Position numbers and translations under genes: made by a program
Notes under the pieces: generated by a model
What the model was told of the DNA's origin: nothing
The model's database searches: none
Seen by the model: only the letters and a program-made list of their open reading frames with translations
From: Bacillus swezeyi
GTDB taxonomy: Bacteria > Bacillota > Bacilli > Bacillales > Bacillaceae
Direction of reading: 5' to 3'
Assembly (NCBI RefSeq): GCF_001969815.1
Contig: NZ_MRBK01000006.1
Span: 248,001 to 312,000 of the forward strand
DNA length: 64,000 bases
Part shown: positions 44,513-55,180 of the stretch, piece after piece
Numbering within the stretch: position 1 is the stretch's first letter
Layout of the letters: the number at the start of each line of letters is the position of its first letter

Positions 44513-45847
44513 ATGGCAAAGTATACAAGAGACGACATTTTTAAATTAGTAAACGAGGAGAATGTAAAATATATTCGCCTTCAGTTTACAGACATTCTTG
44601 GAACGATTAAAAACGTTGAAATTCCTGTAAGCCAGTTGGAAAAAGCACTTGATAATAAAGTCATGTTTGACGGCTCTTCAATCGAAGGCTTCGTTCGCAT
44701 TGAAGAATCAGATATGTACTTATACCCTGACTTAGATACATTTGTCATTTTCCCATGGACAGCCGAAAAAGGTAAAGTAGCCCGTTTCATCTGTGACATC
44801 TATAATCCGGACGGCACGCCGTTTGAAGGTGATCCGCGCAATAACTTGAAACGCATCTTAAAAGAAATGGAAGACATGGGTTTCTCCGATTTCAATCTTG
44901 GACCTGAACCTGAATTCTTCCTGTTCAAGCTTGATGAAAAAGGCGAGCCGACGCTTGAACTGAACGACAAAGGCGGATACTTCGATCTAGCTCCGACAGA
45001 CCTTGGCGAAAACTGCCGCCGCGACATCGTTCTTGAACTGGAAGAAATGGGATTTGAAATTGAAGCGTCTCATCATGAAGTAGCTCCTGGCCAGCACGAA
45101 ATCGACTTTAAATATGCCGGCGCCATTCGCGCTTGCGATGACATCCAGACATTTAAGCTCGTTGTCAAAACAATCGCGCGCAAACACGGTCTGCACGCGA
45201 CATTCATGCCAAAACCGTTGTTCGGCGTCAACGGCTCAGGTATGCACTGCAATCTATCACTCTTTAAAAACGGCGTCAACGCCTTCTTTGACAAAGACGC
45301 TGATCTTCAGCTGAGTGAAACAGCGAAGCATTTTATCGCAGGCATCGTGAAACACGCAACAAGCTTTACAGCCGTGACGAACCCGACGGTAAACTCTTAC
45401 AAACGTCTTGTCCCAGGCTATGAAGCACCTTGCTATGTTGCATGGAGCGCGCAAAACAGAAGCCCGTTAATCCGCATCCCTGCTTCCCGCGGCATCAGCA
45501 CACGCGTAGAAGTAAGAAGCGTTGACCCTTCTGCAAACCCGTACCTTGCACTAAGCGTACTGCTTGCAGCTGGCCTTGACGGCATCAAAAACAAATTGGA
45601 AGCACCGGCTCCAATCGACCGCAACATCTATGTCATGAGCAAAGAAGAGCGCCTCGAAAACGGAATCGTCGATCTTCCGGCAACTCTTGCAGACGCATTG
45701 GAAGAATTCGAATCAAACGAAGTCATGGTCAAAGCCCTCGGCGGCCACCTCTTCGAACACTTCATCGAAGCAAAAGAAATCGAATGGGATATGTTCCGCA
45801 CACAAGTCCATCCTTGGGAGCGCGAGCAGTATATGTCTCAGTATTAA
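44513..45847 (+). CDS. glnA: type I glutamine synthetase GlnA
   Basis: 444 residues. The metal and ATP sites are clear: [11 protein letters not shown] near 50, PGQHEIDFK (metal) near 188, [10 protein letters not shown] near 241 and [13 protein letters not shown] near 315. The enzyme makes glutamine from glutamate and ammonia and, when feedback-inhibited, also controls GlnR and TnrA. AGAGGAGG precedes ATG 44513. Its final 60 bases and terminator are repeated 4 kb downstream, marking an integration site in the gene's 3' end; the coding sequence itself is intact. Confidence 0.97.
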   Translation: MAKYTRDDIFKLVNEENVKYIRLQFTDILGTIKNVEIPVSQLEKALDNKVMFDGSSIEGFVRIEESDMYLYPDLDTFVIFPWTAEKGKVARFICDIYNPDGTPFEGDPRNNLKRILKEMEDMGFSDFNLGPEPEFFLFKLDEKGEPTLELNDKGGYFDLAPTDLGENCRRDIVLELEEMGFEIEASHHEVAPGQHEIDFKYAGAIRACDDIQTFKLVVKTIARKHGLHATFMPKPLFGVNGSGMHCNLSLFKNGVNAFFDKDADLQLSETAKHFIAGIVKHATSFTAVTNPTVNSYKRLVPGYEAPCYVAWSAQNRSPLIRIPASRGISTRVEVRSVDPSANPYLALSVLLAAGLDGIKNKLEAPAPIDRNIYVMSKEERLENGIVDLPATLADALEEFESNEVMVKALGGHLFEHFIEAKEIEWDMFRTQVHPWEREQYMSQY

Positions 45848-45882
45848 TCTATCGATCCCTTGGCACCAGTGGTGTCAGGGGG
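45791..45882 (+). repeat. glnA 3' end and terminator: left attachment-type repeat
   Basis: From tgttccgcacacaagtcca through the stop codon to the terminator (cccttggcacc/ggtgtcaggggg followed by ttttt) this segment recurs at 49790-49887. It is both the glnA terminator and one end (attL-like) of an inserted element whose integrase remnant begins 80 bp further on. Confidence 0.85.
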
Positions 45883-45963
45883 TTTTTAAATTTTGGTCAA
45901 AAAGAAGGAGAGAGCACTTTTTTGGTCTTTGACCAAAATATGGTCAAAAAAAATTTGAAGTTA

Positions 45964-46340
45964 TTAATCTAACTCCATAATCACTAAGACATAATCCTCG
46001 TAATCTTTAATTCTATTTTGATCGAGCTTCTTACTGATATGGGAATAAACATCAGCTGTTACCATCATACTTTTATGACCTAAGCGCTTCTGGATATATT
46101 TCATGTCTGCGCCTGACTCCAAGAGCAAAACAGCGTGTGTATGACGCAATGCGCTCTCGATATCTGCCCGTTTTAAAATGCGATTAAAAGCATTGAAGAG
46201 GTAACCTTCGGCAAGATATCTCCGTCAACTCGACAAAAGACTAAATGCAAATCATGTTTATAATCGTCCTGTAGCATTTGTTTATTTTCAAACTGCCACT
46301 TTTTATGTTTTTGTAAAGCAGAAGAAAGGGAAGGACCGAT
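45964..46340 (-). pseudogene. tyrosine integrase remnant next to glnA
   Basis: The open part (45964-46149) has LRHTHA-type catalytic Arg (MRHTHAVLLLESG), the His of RLGHKSMMV and the nucleophile Tyr in ADVYSHISKKL, ending in VLVIMELD. Upstream in shifted frames lie HDLHLVFCRVDGD and ILPKVT (about 46180-46290), the part before the catalytic Arg. The gene is frameshifted and lacks its N-terminus. Its position, pointing toward the attL-like repeat, is usual for integrases of 3'-end-integrating elements. Confidence 0.85.
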
Positions 46341-46349
46341 TGAAATTCT

Positions 46350-46930
46350 TTATTTTGAGAGAGCTTTGTGAGGAAACCTATGGCCAATAGCTGATTACAC
46401 CACTAGATACATTTATAAGAAGACTTTAAACATAAATTGTGTCAAGATTCTATATGGTTTATCCTTGAAGCACATTTTAATAATCCATAAATGCTTTTGT
46501 CATTAGTTCATTGCTATATGTCACTGGGAATTGCCTTATTGAAGGCAAATTAATTAACCCAATAACCTTATAAGTTGAGGATTTTTTGAGACTTATAAAA
46601 CAAAAACCCCCTAAAATTGAACTGCACCCCAATTGTTAGACACCATCTAGGGGTATCACCAGTAAAACGCGGATTTACAACGATAAGGAGTCTGGATATA
46701 AAAAATAGCCGATTTTCACCACGTTAGAGTATAAAATATCGTGTGCCATAGAGAGAATTGTACAAAAAAGAAAGAGGTTGTCTCAAAAGAAGAATTTGCA
46801 ACCTCTTTACGTATAGATTTCATTCTTTAAACTTTATGATTTATAAATCTAGAAGGACGATTAGAAAGAAATCTTGTTATAGAAGGGTTTTTGAAAACTT
46901 TTGATCAATCTTTTTTCAGCAGCTTATTTT
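46350..46930. other. degenerate spacer with an insertion-sequence end
   Basis: No gene in these 580 bp. ttgaactgcaccccaattgt at about 46617-46636 resembles the terminal repeat of IS3-family (IS150-like) elements. A hairpin aaagaggttg/caacctcttt lies at 46779-46810. The rest is AT-rich and shows no coding pattern. Confidence 0.45.
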
Positions 46931-46934
46931 AAAC

Positions 46935-47732
<798 letters not shown>

Positions 47733-47879
47733 CTATATGTAATTGGTATTTATTTGGTACAGTAAATATTATACTATGTATTTGTAAATTTGAAATAAAG
47801 TCGCGATGTTTGTAAAAAAGATGTGATATTTAAAGTGAAAGTTGCGATATTTTGAAGAAAGTTTAACAATTATAGAAGG

Positions 47880-48690
47880 GGTACAGGCAGCAAAAACGGA
47901 AAAATTGTACGTTAAGGCTATCAACATTGATATAAAAGGAATGTTCCGCTAACGTTCTCTAGTTTATGATAATGTCACATTTAAACTAAATCCAGGTTAA
48001 ATAATAGAACCAAAAGGCGTTCGTATCAGCTACACCCCACGTATGGCACATTCTATTCGAGAGGGTAAGCTTGGCTTCTATACTCGGCAGAGCAAGCCTT
48101 GCCATGGCACTTAGAGAGATGGGATGAATAGAAAAGTCGATCTTTATCCTAGACTACATCTCAAGCGAATCGATGCGCGCCGCCGTATTCAAAGTGGTTT
48201 AAACAAAGAAAAAGCGATGAATGCTCTGGCACGAGCCATTTTCTTCAGGAAACATGAGAACTAAGAGAACGTGCTTTGAACATCCTGAGAAAAAAGAACT
48301 CGCAGAGTAATTGATTTTTACTTCAATCACAAACGGATTAAGGCAAAATTAAAAGGCATGAGCCCTGTACAATACGGATTCATGCCAGAACTGCCTAAGA
48401 AATAACCTGTCTATGACTACGGCAGTGCCATCCGTAAAATGATGTACACGACAAATGCGGTTGAAAGCGTCAATCAAGTTTCCGTAAGGTAACGAAAAAG
48501 GGTGCATTCCCTAATGAAAACGCACTCCTTAAACTCCTGTATTTACGTGTTTGTGAGCTTCAAGACAAGTAGAATGGTGGACATATCCGTGACTGGCCGT
48601 TGGTTCTAAATCAGCTGATGGTCAACGAAAAACTCACCAAACGCATTCAGAAATACAGTCTCTATTTGCCTTAATCATCTTCCGGAAATA
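47880..48690 (+). pseudogene. IS3-family and IS256-family transposase remnants
   Basis: At 48310-48406 the frame reads INFYFN-like FYFNHKRIKAKLKGMSPVQYG, the tail of an IS150-type OrfB. At 48410-48675, in shifting frames, IRKMMYTTNAVESVN, KGAFPNENALLKLLYLRVCE and LMVNEKLTKRIQKYSLYLP form the C-terminus of an IS256-family (mutator) transposase. Earlier pieces near 48060-48240 are unclear. Both transposases are too broken to work. gaaggtatctcccaaaa near 48687 could be an IS end. Confidence 0.75.
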
Positions 48691-48748
48691 AGAAGGTATC
48701 TCCCAAAAAGATGGAGAGTTTCTGAAATACTCTATTTAGTTAGATAAG

Positions 48749-49114
48749 TTATTCATTGGAAAAATCGTCAATCGCTTGAACAGCTAGTTCCAATGCTTTA
48801 ATTCTTCTTTCTAAAAGCGTTCTTTGAGGACTACCTGCTTTTAACTTAGCATAAGTGTTCTCAATTGATGGGATTAAACCAGTAAGAACATTGCGAGCTT
48901 CTGCTAAATCTTCCTGGGTGTAATGATGGGATCTTTGATTCCAAACGTTTTTTAGCATGGCTAAGCCGATGTAAAGAGCGTTGAGTCGTTTCTTTAATAA
49001 GGTAGTATTTGCGCCTTTCTGAGTCATCTGAGCCAAGGCATTTTCGGATTTACTGATTGTCGATTGGAAGGATTTTATTGATTCCAATTTATCTACATTT
49101 GATACGTTTTCCAT
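48749..49114 (-). CDS. helical hypothetical protein
   Basis: 121 residues, almost fully alpha-helical: VDKLESIKSFQSTISKSENA and NTTLLKKRLNALYIGLAML repeated later as RTLLERRIKALELAVQAIDD, so the protein has an internal duplication of about 55 residues. I do not recognise it. Intact among decayed sequence, with AGAGAGGACAG upstream of ATG 49114. It may be accessory cargo of the glnA-integrated element. Confidence 0.6.
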   Translation of the reverse strand: MENVSNVDKLESIKSFQSTISKSENALAQMTQKGANTTLLKKRLNALYIGLAMLKNVWNQRSHHYTQEDLAEARNVLTGLIPSIENTYAKLKAGSPQRTLLERRIKALELAVQAIDDFSNE

Positions 49115-49489
49115 GTTAGTGCTGTCCTCTCTGAATTATTTTGTTTGATACTTGATAAAATCGTTAAGAACCTGATTTCACTCGCTCTGTAACCCCTAAC
49201 CATAGTCAGAGAGTATTAGCAGAGGAATTTTATCGACAAGCAATTTCAATCATGAATAACATTTTACGTTACTTAGAAGGATTGACCAAGTTTTTATCCG
49301 CTATCAAAAAGACGATAGTTTCCTTCCAAAAGAATCACTAGTGCACACCTAGGATTAGCATTCTTCTCTCTATCAACACAGGCGTGCTGGGTCTGGCGTC
49401 ATAATCCTATCTCTAATTTTGGACTATCAAACTTTATTTGACAATCCCGTCCCTTCTTAGAAGAACGGTTATTTTATATAAATTCAACG
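49115..49489. other. gap without recognisable gene
   Basis: 375 bp of AT-rich sequence with no open frame of interest, repeat or hairpin that I can identify. Confidence 0.4.
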
Positions 49490-49690
49490 TCTGTAACATC
49501 TTCAAATTTAATAAGGTTCGCGTCTCCTTTTGAATCCACGACATGGAAAAGCTTGCGCCGCTGGTTTATGTATTGGAAATGCCCAACAATTTGAATGATC
49601 CTCTCCGGTTTCTTGCCCATTCAAAAAAGCAACGGCTTGCACACTGAAATCAATTTTATGGCCAAAATTTGACCGGAAAATATTGAGAAA
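49490..49690 (-). pseudogene. second copy of LXG-island-associated remnant
   Basis: On the minus strand it reads FSVQAVAFLNGQETGEDH, shifts frame and ends FHVVDSKGDANLIKFEDVTD. It is a diverged copy of the remnant at 5270-5470. The parent gene is unidentified. Confidence 0.5.
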
Positions 49691-49789
49691 TATATAGAAT
49701 TTATTTCAGCTTTAAAATAACAAAGCACGGAAAAAGCATTTGTTTATAAGGTTTTTCAGTGCTGTACATAGTCTATTTCAATTCGAAAT

Positions 49790-49887
49790 TTGTTCCGTAT
49801 ACAAGTCAACCCATGGGAGCGCGCGACCAGTATATGTCTCAGTTTTAAGCTCTCAACCCTTTGGCACCAGTGGCGTCAGGGGGTTTT
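49790..49887 (+). repeat. glnA 3' end copy: right attachment-type repeat
   Basis: tgttccgtatacaagtcaac, gggagcgcgcgaccagtata, the stop codon and ttggcaccagtggcgtcagg followed by gggtttt reproduce the end of glnA and its terminator with about a dozen differences and a two-base insertion. It encodes WERDQYMSQF-like residues if the insertion is removed. It is the attR-like end of the element that starts after glnA. Confidence 0.85.
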
Positions 49888-50190
49888 GTTTTTTGTGGGT
49901 ATTTTTAATATTTTAAGACAAAACAATAATCACCGACAAAAAATCATTCGAAGTTCAATAAACGGATGTCGGTGAAGATGTCTTTCTTGATTGATTCGAT
50001 TTATTTTCGGGTACAGAGTCGAGTTCTATCGGTCTATTAAAAAAACTCCATCTTGGAGAGATTTCAGAATTATTACACAGAAATTAAAAATGAATTGGAA
50101 CACTGCGGTTGAATATAAAGAAATAACAGGCAGGAAATATGATAAGCCCGCTGTCAGTGTGGGTTTAGGTATGACCATCGCCCAATAAGG
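49888..50190. other. spacer with a gene-tail fragment
   Basis: A short open frame (49991-50188) ends with NWNTAVEYKEITGRKYDKPA, which looks like real protein sequence, the tail of a lost gene. No start or ribosome site supports it, and I do not know the family. Confidence 0.3.
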
Positions 50191-50304
50191 GTGTTTTTAT
50201 TAACCACACTGGTCTCCTAAAAAGATTCTGATCGAAAAAAGGAGCTTAAAAATGTTTAGCGAATAATATAATGGTTATAAACCAAAGGATAATGGAGGTG
50301 CCGT

Positions 50305-50790
50305 ATGAAGCAATTAAAGGTCTTATTTTTTTCACTTCTCCTGCTCACGGGATGTTCGATGGCTAAAGAAAACAATAAGGAAGACAAATGGTTTAATAGT
50401 GAACAGGAGGCAATTGAGGACGGTATTAAGTATGAAAACATAACTAAAAATGATATTTTAGACAAAATTAATTTGAATGGTAAAAAAGTAATTGTTTTTC
50501 GTTTCTCTGAATCGGACGGAAAGGGGATTTGTATCGCTTACATCAATCATAAAAATAACAAATATCAATGGTATCGAGACTTAAATTATGTGATTTTGAA
50601 ATCGGATAATCCCAACATTGGCAATTTAAACGCCTCTACAGAATTCAAAACTCCTAAGGGTGAAAGCTACAAGTTATACATAGGGGTTGCTGATAAATCG
50701 AATTTTAAATTAAAAACTGATATAGGGCATAAAGTCACGCCGAACATCGATGAAAAAACGGGCATGTATTATTATATAATGTCGGAATAG
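50305..50790 (+). CDS. small lipoprotein of unknown function
   Basis: 161 residues with a clear lipobox (VLFFSLLLLTGC, Cys at residue 16), so it should be anchored on the outer face of the membrane. The mature part is hydrophilic with NSEQEAIEDGIKYENITKND and ends YYYIMSE. I do not recognise the domain. GGAGGTG precedes ATG 50305. The next gene encodes a secreted protein 94 bp downstream, so the two may act together, as an exported factor and a surface partner. Confidence 0.75.
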   Translation: MKQLKVLFFSLLLLTGCSMAKENNKEDKWFNSEQEAIEDGIKYENITKNDILDKINLNGKKVIVFRFSESDGKGICIAYINHKNNKYQWYRDLNYVILKSDNPNIGNLNASTEFKTPKGESYKLYIGVADKSNFKLKTDIGHKVTPNIDEKTGMYYYIMSE

Positions 50791-50884
50791 TCGAAAATTC
50801 GGTTTTCTTGTCGAGGAAAAAAGATAGACACCCCTCCTTTTCGCTGATAATATGGATTTAAAAGGAAAAAGAGGATACTTTTGA

Positions 50885-51604
50885 ATGAATTTTTTTGTGA
50901 AAGGTCTGATAGCTTCTAGCACATTTGTATTGGGACTAGCTTTCTCTATTCCAGCTTTTGCAGAAGAGGTTAAGGAACCAGAGCGTTTTTATGATAAGGA
51001 ATTTGATTCTGAAATCACTTCCTACAAAAACACTGAACATGGCCTTGTTCCTCTTTCAGAAGAAGAATATAAAGGCTTTACTGAAGTGAAAATAGAAGAA
51101 CCAGGATATCCAGATCTAGCAACAACTCTTAATTCTTTGGCAGCATCCTCTGATGATTTTACTACACAAGACTATCGAGAATATTGGAAATATTCAGAAT
51201 CTAAAGTTACTACATATACAGGTAATCCCATTCAAGTTACTTCAACAATTAACTGTAATACAAAAGGAGGGTGCAGTATTTCCAAAATTGTGTCATCAAC
51301 AGTATCAGCTTCCTTTAGCGTAGACACCCAAGCTGAAAAAAATGCAATTAAAGCCGGGGTCTCTTATACGTGGGTAAGCAGTGCCTCTGATTCAAGTAGG
51401 TATACATACAACCTACAAAAAGGTGAAGCTGGTTATATTGCATTTAAACCTAGTAAAAGAAAGTCCTCTGGAAAACTTAAAAGATACTCTAACTGGGACG
51501 GATATTTATTTAGCAAATCAGCTTACTGCAGAAATCCTATAAAATTGAAAAACGGAGAAGCAAAGGGAGTTTACACGTTCGTTTTCACAAAAAGAGCTAA
51601 ATAA
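50885..51604 (+). CDS. secreted protein of unknown function
   Basis: 239 residues. A Sec signal peptide (about 1-26, ending PAFA before EEVKEPERF) leads to a mature protein of about 213 residues. It has INCNTKGGCSISKIVSST and AYCRNPIK, three Cys in all, a Ser/Thr-rich beta-strand centre (TVSASFSVDTQAEKNAIKAG), and a C-terminal TFVFTKRAK. The pattern suggests a beta-rich extracellular protein, perhaps toxin-like; the family is unknown. AGAGGA lies upstream of ATG 50885. Base composition is AT-rich like the rest of the island. Confidence 0.75.
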   Translation: MNFFVKGLIASSTFVLGLAFSIPAFAEEVKEPERFYDKEFDSEITSYKNTEHGLVPLSEEEYKGFTEVKIEEPGYPDLATTLNSLAASSDDFTTQDYREYWKYSESKVTTYTGNPIQVTSTINCNTKGGCSISKIVSSTVSASFSVDTQAEKNAIKAGVSYTWVSSASDSSRYTYNLQKGEAGYIAFKPSKRKSSGKLKRYSNWDGYLFSKSAYCRNPIKLKNGEAKGVYTFVFTKRAK

Positions 51605-51905
51605 AGCAGGCCTCTGACCTGTTTTATTTGATTGTTTAATTTTTAATGACGAGATACAGACCAGCAGGCATAACTTTTTCCACTATTCATCAAGTGTGAA
51701 AACAACAACGACTAAAACAATTATTGTTACAGTATAGGAAATTCTTTGACGGTCAACATTAATAGTCCGCTTAAAGCTCCAAACTCATAAGCCCTTTCAT
51801 TGAAAAAAATCAAGTCCTTCCCAAGAGATAGAATCTTAGTTTCTTCATAATGAACCCCCTTATTTAGAATATCGTAAGGTTGTCACACCTTAGCGAAGCG
51901 GCTAT
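51605..51905 (-). other. remnant of a small membrane protein gene
   Basis: On the minus strand, starting near 51856, the frames give MKKLRFYLLG, then KDLIFFNERAYEFGALSGLL and IIVLVVVVFTLDE, separated by frame changes. This is probably a broken small membrane protein gene. A weak caggcc/ggcctg-type hairpin lies just after the secreted-protein stop. Confidence 0.35.
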
Positions 51906-51923
51906 TAACCAATATGTGAGGTG

Positions 51924-52480
51924 ATGCCTTTGACTACTTTTGTAGACAAAACTGTAAATGGCTTGAAGAGTCTTTTAGATCACAATGGAACAATTAAATT
52001 GTTTGGTTCAGGAGGAGATATCACCGAATCTCAAGTTATCTTTCCTGATTACGGAGCATCGGAGGATGAAATTCAAATTTTGAATCCAAACACTGCATAT
52101 CTTTCCCTGTGGATTACAAAAAATTTTTGATGCAACATAATGGTGCTCGAATTTTTGACATTGTTTCTGATGGAGAAAATATAGGCGGGGGATTGCAACT
52201 TTTCAGTATTGAGGAGATTGAAGAAGAATTAGGATATGAGGAATTGTTTGAAAACGTAAACGGTATCCCGATAGGTTATCTGTTAGAAGAATGCCATTTA
52301 ATGATTGACAGGGATAAGCTTAATAAAGGAGATCCTAATTACCTCTTTTTATTTGAAGATGGACTAGACTATAAACCGCTGAACCTGAATTTCGAGATAT
52401 TTTTAGATCGTTATATTATGTGTCAAGGCGAAGCATTTTGGGAATGGAGCTATCGGACAGCAGAGAATGACTATAGATAA
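51924..52480 (+). pseudogene. SMI1/KNR4 (SUKH) immunity gene with a single-base frameshift
   Basis: The first frame (51924-52127) reads MPLTTFVDKTVNGLKSLLD to LNPNTAYL. The second (from about 52112 to 52480) continues [17 protein letters not shown] and ends [14 protein letters not shown]. Joined, they give a SUKH protein of about 185 residues with the typical LPVDYKKFL core; the shift lies near 52105. It would have guarded against a toxin no longer present. Upstream GTGAGGTG serves ATG 51924. Confidence 0.75.
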
Positions 52481-52600
52481 GATGATGAAGACAGTCAGTA
52501 CTTGACTGTCTTTTTAGGTTGGTTGACCTGTGATTATTGATTCGTTTTCAAGGATGAACGGATTTATCCACCAATCCATTTTCGTGAAGTGATAAAATAA
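52445..52600 (+). repeat. recombination repeat copy 1: SUKH tail, terminator and LXG promoter
   Basis: From ggagctatcggacagcagag through the terminator agacagtca/tgactgtct (52488-52512) and on into the LXG upstream block (52522-52596). The whole unit recurs at 54972-55146. It shows that a 2.5-kb segment was inserted, or an LXG unit duplicated, by homologous recombination. Confidence 0.8.
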
Positions 52601-52624
52601 CAACTGATGATGAAGGTTTGATGA

Positions 52625-52678
52625 ATGAAGGTCTATGATTCTAAAACTTTAAATGAACATAAGAGGTTTATTATGTGA
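52625..52678 (+). pseudogene. start of a lost LXG toxin gene
   Basis: ATG 52625 opens MKVYDSKTLNEH, matching the beginning of the intact LXG toxin at 55181 (MKIYEAKTLISS), and stops after 17 codons. It follows the conserved LXG upstream block at the same distance. The rest of the toxin has been replaced by the hydrolase and lipoprotein genes. Confidence 0.65.
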
Positions 52679-52727
52679 AATAGACTGATTTCACACCACA
52701 ACTTATTGTAATCCAGGAGGGCATAAG

Positions 52728-53696
52728 GTGTTTTTTTCAAAAATCATAGATCGTTTGGCTTTATATGATTTACATAGAAAGAAAAGTAAGGGTCAACATT
52801 TTTCTACTTTTTCATTGGGTACAATTGCTAGAGATGAATTCTATAAATCAAATGTAGCGGATGTCTCAATTATTCTGAATAAATCAAGAAAAAATAATAT
52901 GGTTGGAACATTCAGCTATGAATCCTTAATTCCATCCGGGGATCTCGTCAATGATACTTTAAAAGGGGAGGTTTTTTTAAACAAAAATGATATAGATAAA
53001 CCCAATGTTATCTTTGTACACGGCTGGCGCATGGATTCATACGATCGAATAAAAAATATATTTCATCACCGCATAATGAATGATTTAGGATGGAACATGT
53101 ACTACTATTCTCTTCCCTATCATTTTGAAAGAGAGCCGGAACATTCACTTTATAGTGGAGAATTGATGATAAGTGCGAATATTGATCGTACAGTTGAATC
53201 GACGAGACAAGCTATTGTAGATTTACGAGCATTCATTCACTGGATAAAAGCAAATAAAACAGGCCCTGTTATCTTAGTGGGTGTAAGTTTAGGCGGGTGG
53301 ATTACTAATCTAATGGCTACCCTTGAATCTCAAATTGATGTAGTGGTATCAATATTTTATGCCAATCGCCTTTCTTATTCGATATGGAACACAATTCCGG
53401 GTAAATTCATAAGGGAAGAACTAGAACAACATGGTGTGACTTATGAAGATTTAATAAGATATTGGAAAATCACAGATCCTAGCCAAGCCATGCCGAAAGT
53501 GAACAAAGATAACATTCTGCTCATTTCTGCTAAACATGATCAATATATTCACATAGAAGATGCTGATTGTTTGTGGGAAAGGTGGGGGAAACCAAAAAGA
53601 TATCTCTACAATTGCGGCCATGCGGGGATTGTTCTTTGTCGCAAAAAGCTAGCATTAGACACGCTTTCTTTTATCCAAGAAAAATTAAAAAGGTAA
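52728..53696 (+). CDS. alpha/beta hydrolase, accessory cargo
   Basis: 322 residues. The oxyanion-type FVHGWRMDSYDRIKNI near 98, nucleophile VGVSLGGWI near 186, acid in ISAKHDQYIHIED near 265 and His in YNCGHAGIVLC near 298 make a complete triad. The N-terminal 90 residues (KKSKGQHFSTFSLGTI...) are unusual. The substrate is unknown. GTG 52728 follows AGGAGGG. It sits in the 2.5-kb segment between the two LXG promoter copies. Confidence 0.82.
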   Translation: MFFSKIIDRLALYDLHRKKSKGQHFSTFSLGTIARDEFYKSNVADVSIILNKSRKNNMVGTFSYESLIPSGDLVNDTLKGEVFLNKNDIDKPNVIFVHGWRMDSYDRIKNIFHHRIMNDLGWNMYYYSLPYHFEREPEHSLYSGELMISANIDRTVESTRQAIVDLRAFIHWIKANKTGPVILVGVSLGGWITNLMATLESQIDVVVSIFYANRLSYSIWNTIPGKFIREELEQHGVTYEDLIRYWKITDPSQAMPKVNKDNILLISAKHDQYIHIEDADCLWERWGKPKRYLYNCGHAGIVLCRKKLALDTLSFIQEKLKR

Positions 53697-54172
53697 AATA
53701 AGAAGTTTATACCCACTGCGTTACTTTGGTTGATGAGTTCTATTCTTTTTCTCACAAACCCAGATGATAGAAAAAACTAGATGCAGGAATAGAAGTTCAT
53801 TGGAACCATGTGAAAATTTATCTTACAAAAACTGATGTAAAGGATATTTAAAGGTCAGCTTAGACTCTTAAGCCAAACTGACCTGAGATGTAACCACGTT
53901 TACCTTTGTAGATAACTTCCCGGTAGCCTTAGCCAAAGCTCTGAAATGCAAAGTCACGAAGAATATATACTCGGATACTTAATCCATGTTAATATCGTGT
54001 TTTTTAACTCCACAGCATTGACTAGTATAAAAGAGGAGAGTAATAAGGAAAAACTCTAGAAGCTGAAATTAAGGCTTATGTCGGGCTCAAGGATACACTC
54101 TTTTTACGGTTTTTGCTGCTTGACATGAAATACCAGTATGATATGTTGTGGTAGAATGAAAGGAATGATTGA
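53697..54172. other. 475-bp gap with one hairpin
   Basis: No gene visible. aaggtcag/ctgacct with a 14-base loop (53854-53885) could terminate the hydrolase transcript. The last 40 bp carry GAAAGGAATGATTGA as ribosome site for the lipoprotein. Confidence 0.45.
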
Positions 54173-54838
54173 ATGAAGAAACTAGCAAAGGTTTTTTATT
54201 GTAATGTTGCTCTGCTATTTTTCGTTCTATTGCTCGCAGGGTGTACAGTCGGTACGAGCGAAGAATCAAAAACAGCCCCTGCAGAGAATGACTCCGCTTC
54301 AGAATCTCAAAAAGTAACGAACGAGACACAAGAAAGCAACCGAACAGACGAGAAGAAAGATGAATCGGTGTCCACAACGGGATCAGAAGAAACAAAAAAC
54401 GAGGAGTCAAATCATCCATCTGAAAGCGAAGAAGATGATACATTGTCTGGATATTCTTCTGAGGAAAAGGAAATCGAATACGCTAGAGTTTGGTTGCAAC
54501 TTGGACCAAATCAAGAGATAGATGAATTGAATGTTCGACAGATTTCGGCTGGCGAACCAATCAATCCTAATGATGACACAAGTGCTAGCTATCCAGAAGA
54601 TGTTATCCAGTTAGCAGGTTCTCGATTAGTAGATGGATCAGTAACTTATAGTAGTAATGGGGATGGCACGATTAATGTATACAATGTTCCTTTACGTTGG
54701 GACAGTTCTCCTGATGTAGACAAAAACTTCATGCATGAATACACAGAAGGCATTATTAAAAAAACAGAGCTAGTTCACGTTGACCCCGGCAATGATAAAG
54801 AAATCATAAAGCTCATTGATATAATGAATATTCATTAA
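54173..54838 (+). CDS. lipoprotein with charged linker, unknown function
   Basis: 221 residues. A signal peptide with lipobox (VLLLAGC, Cys near residue 24) is followed by an 80-residue Ser/Glu/Thr-rich linker, the kind that spans the cell wall, and a C-terminal domain of about 115 residues (IEYARVWLQLGPNQEIDELN, LAGSRLVDGSVTYSSNGDG). The domain looks beta-rich; I do not know its family. GAAAGGAATG precedes ATG 54173. It is the last gene before the repeated LXG promoter. Confidence 0.78.
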   Translation: MKKLAKVFYCNVALLFFVLLLAGCTVGTSEESKTAPAENDSASESQKVTNETQESNRTDEKKDESVSTTGSEETKNEESNHPSESEEDDTLSGYSSEEKEIEYARVWLQLGPNQEIDELNVRQISAGEPINPNDDTSASYPEDVIQLAGSRLVDGSVTYSSNGDGTINVYNVPLRWDSSPDVDKNFMHEYTEGIIKKTELVHVDPGNDKEIIKLIDIMNIH

Positions 54839-54971
54839 TCAGAAATCGCTATTCAATGATTGAATTTCAGACAATGTCATTCCGAATCGTCGTGAAATAC
54901 CTCCTAAATATCACCTGATTTAATAGTATATGTAGTAGTTTGACGGGTCGAATTATTTTCCAGTATCACTT

Positions 54972-55146
54972 TGGAGCTATCGGACAGCAGAGAATGACTA
55001 TAGATAGGATGATGAAGACAGTCAGTATTTGACTGTCTTTTGCTTTTCTATTGAGATTTAGGTTGATTGACCTATGATTATTGATTCATTTTCATGGGTG
55101 ATTAGGATTTATTCACCAAATCATTTCCGTACAGTGCTAAACTCAT
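54972..55146 (+). repeat. recombination repeat copy 2: SUKH tail, terminator and LXG promoter
   Basis: Second copy of 52445-52600, with the same SUKH C-terminal codons (no gene before them here), the terminator agacagtca/tgactgtct at 55016-55040 and the LXG upstream block 55063-55146. It leads directly into the intact LXG toxin gene. Confidence 0.8.
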
Positions 55147-55180
55147 TTACAGAGTTAAGACTTTGGAAAGGGTTGTATCC

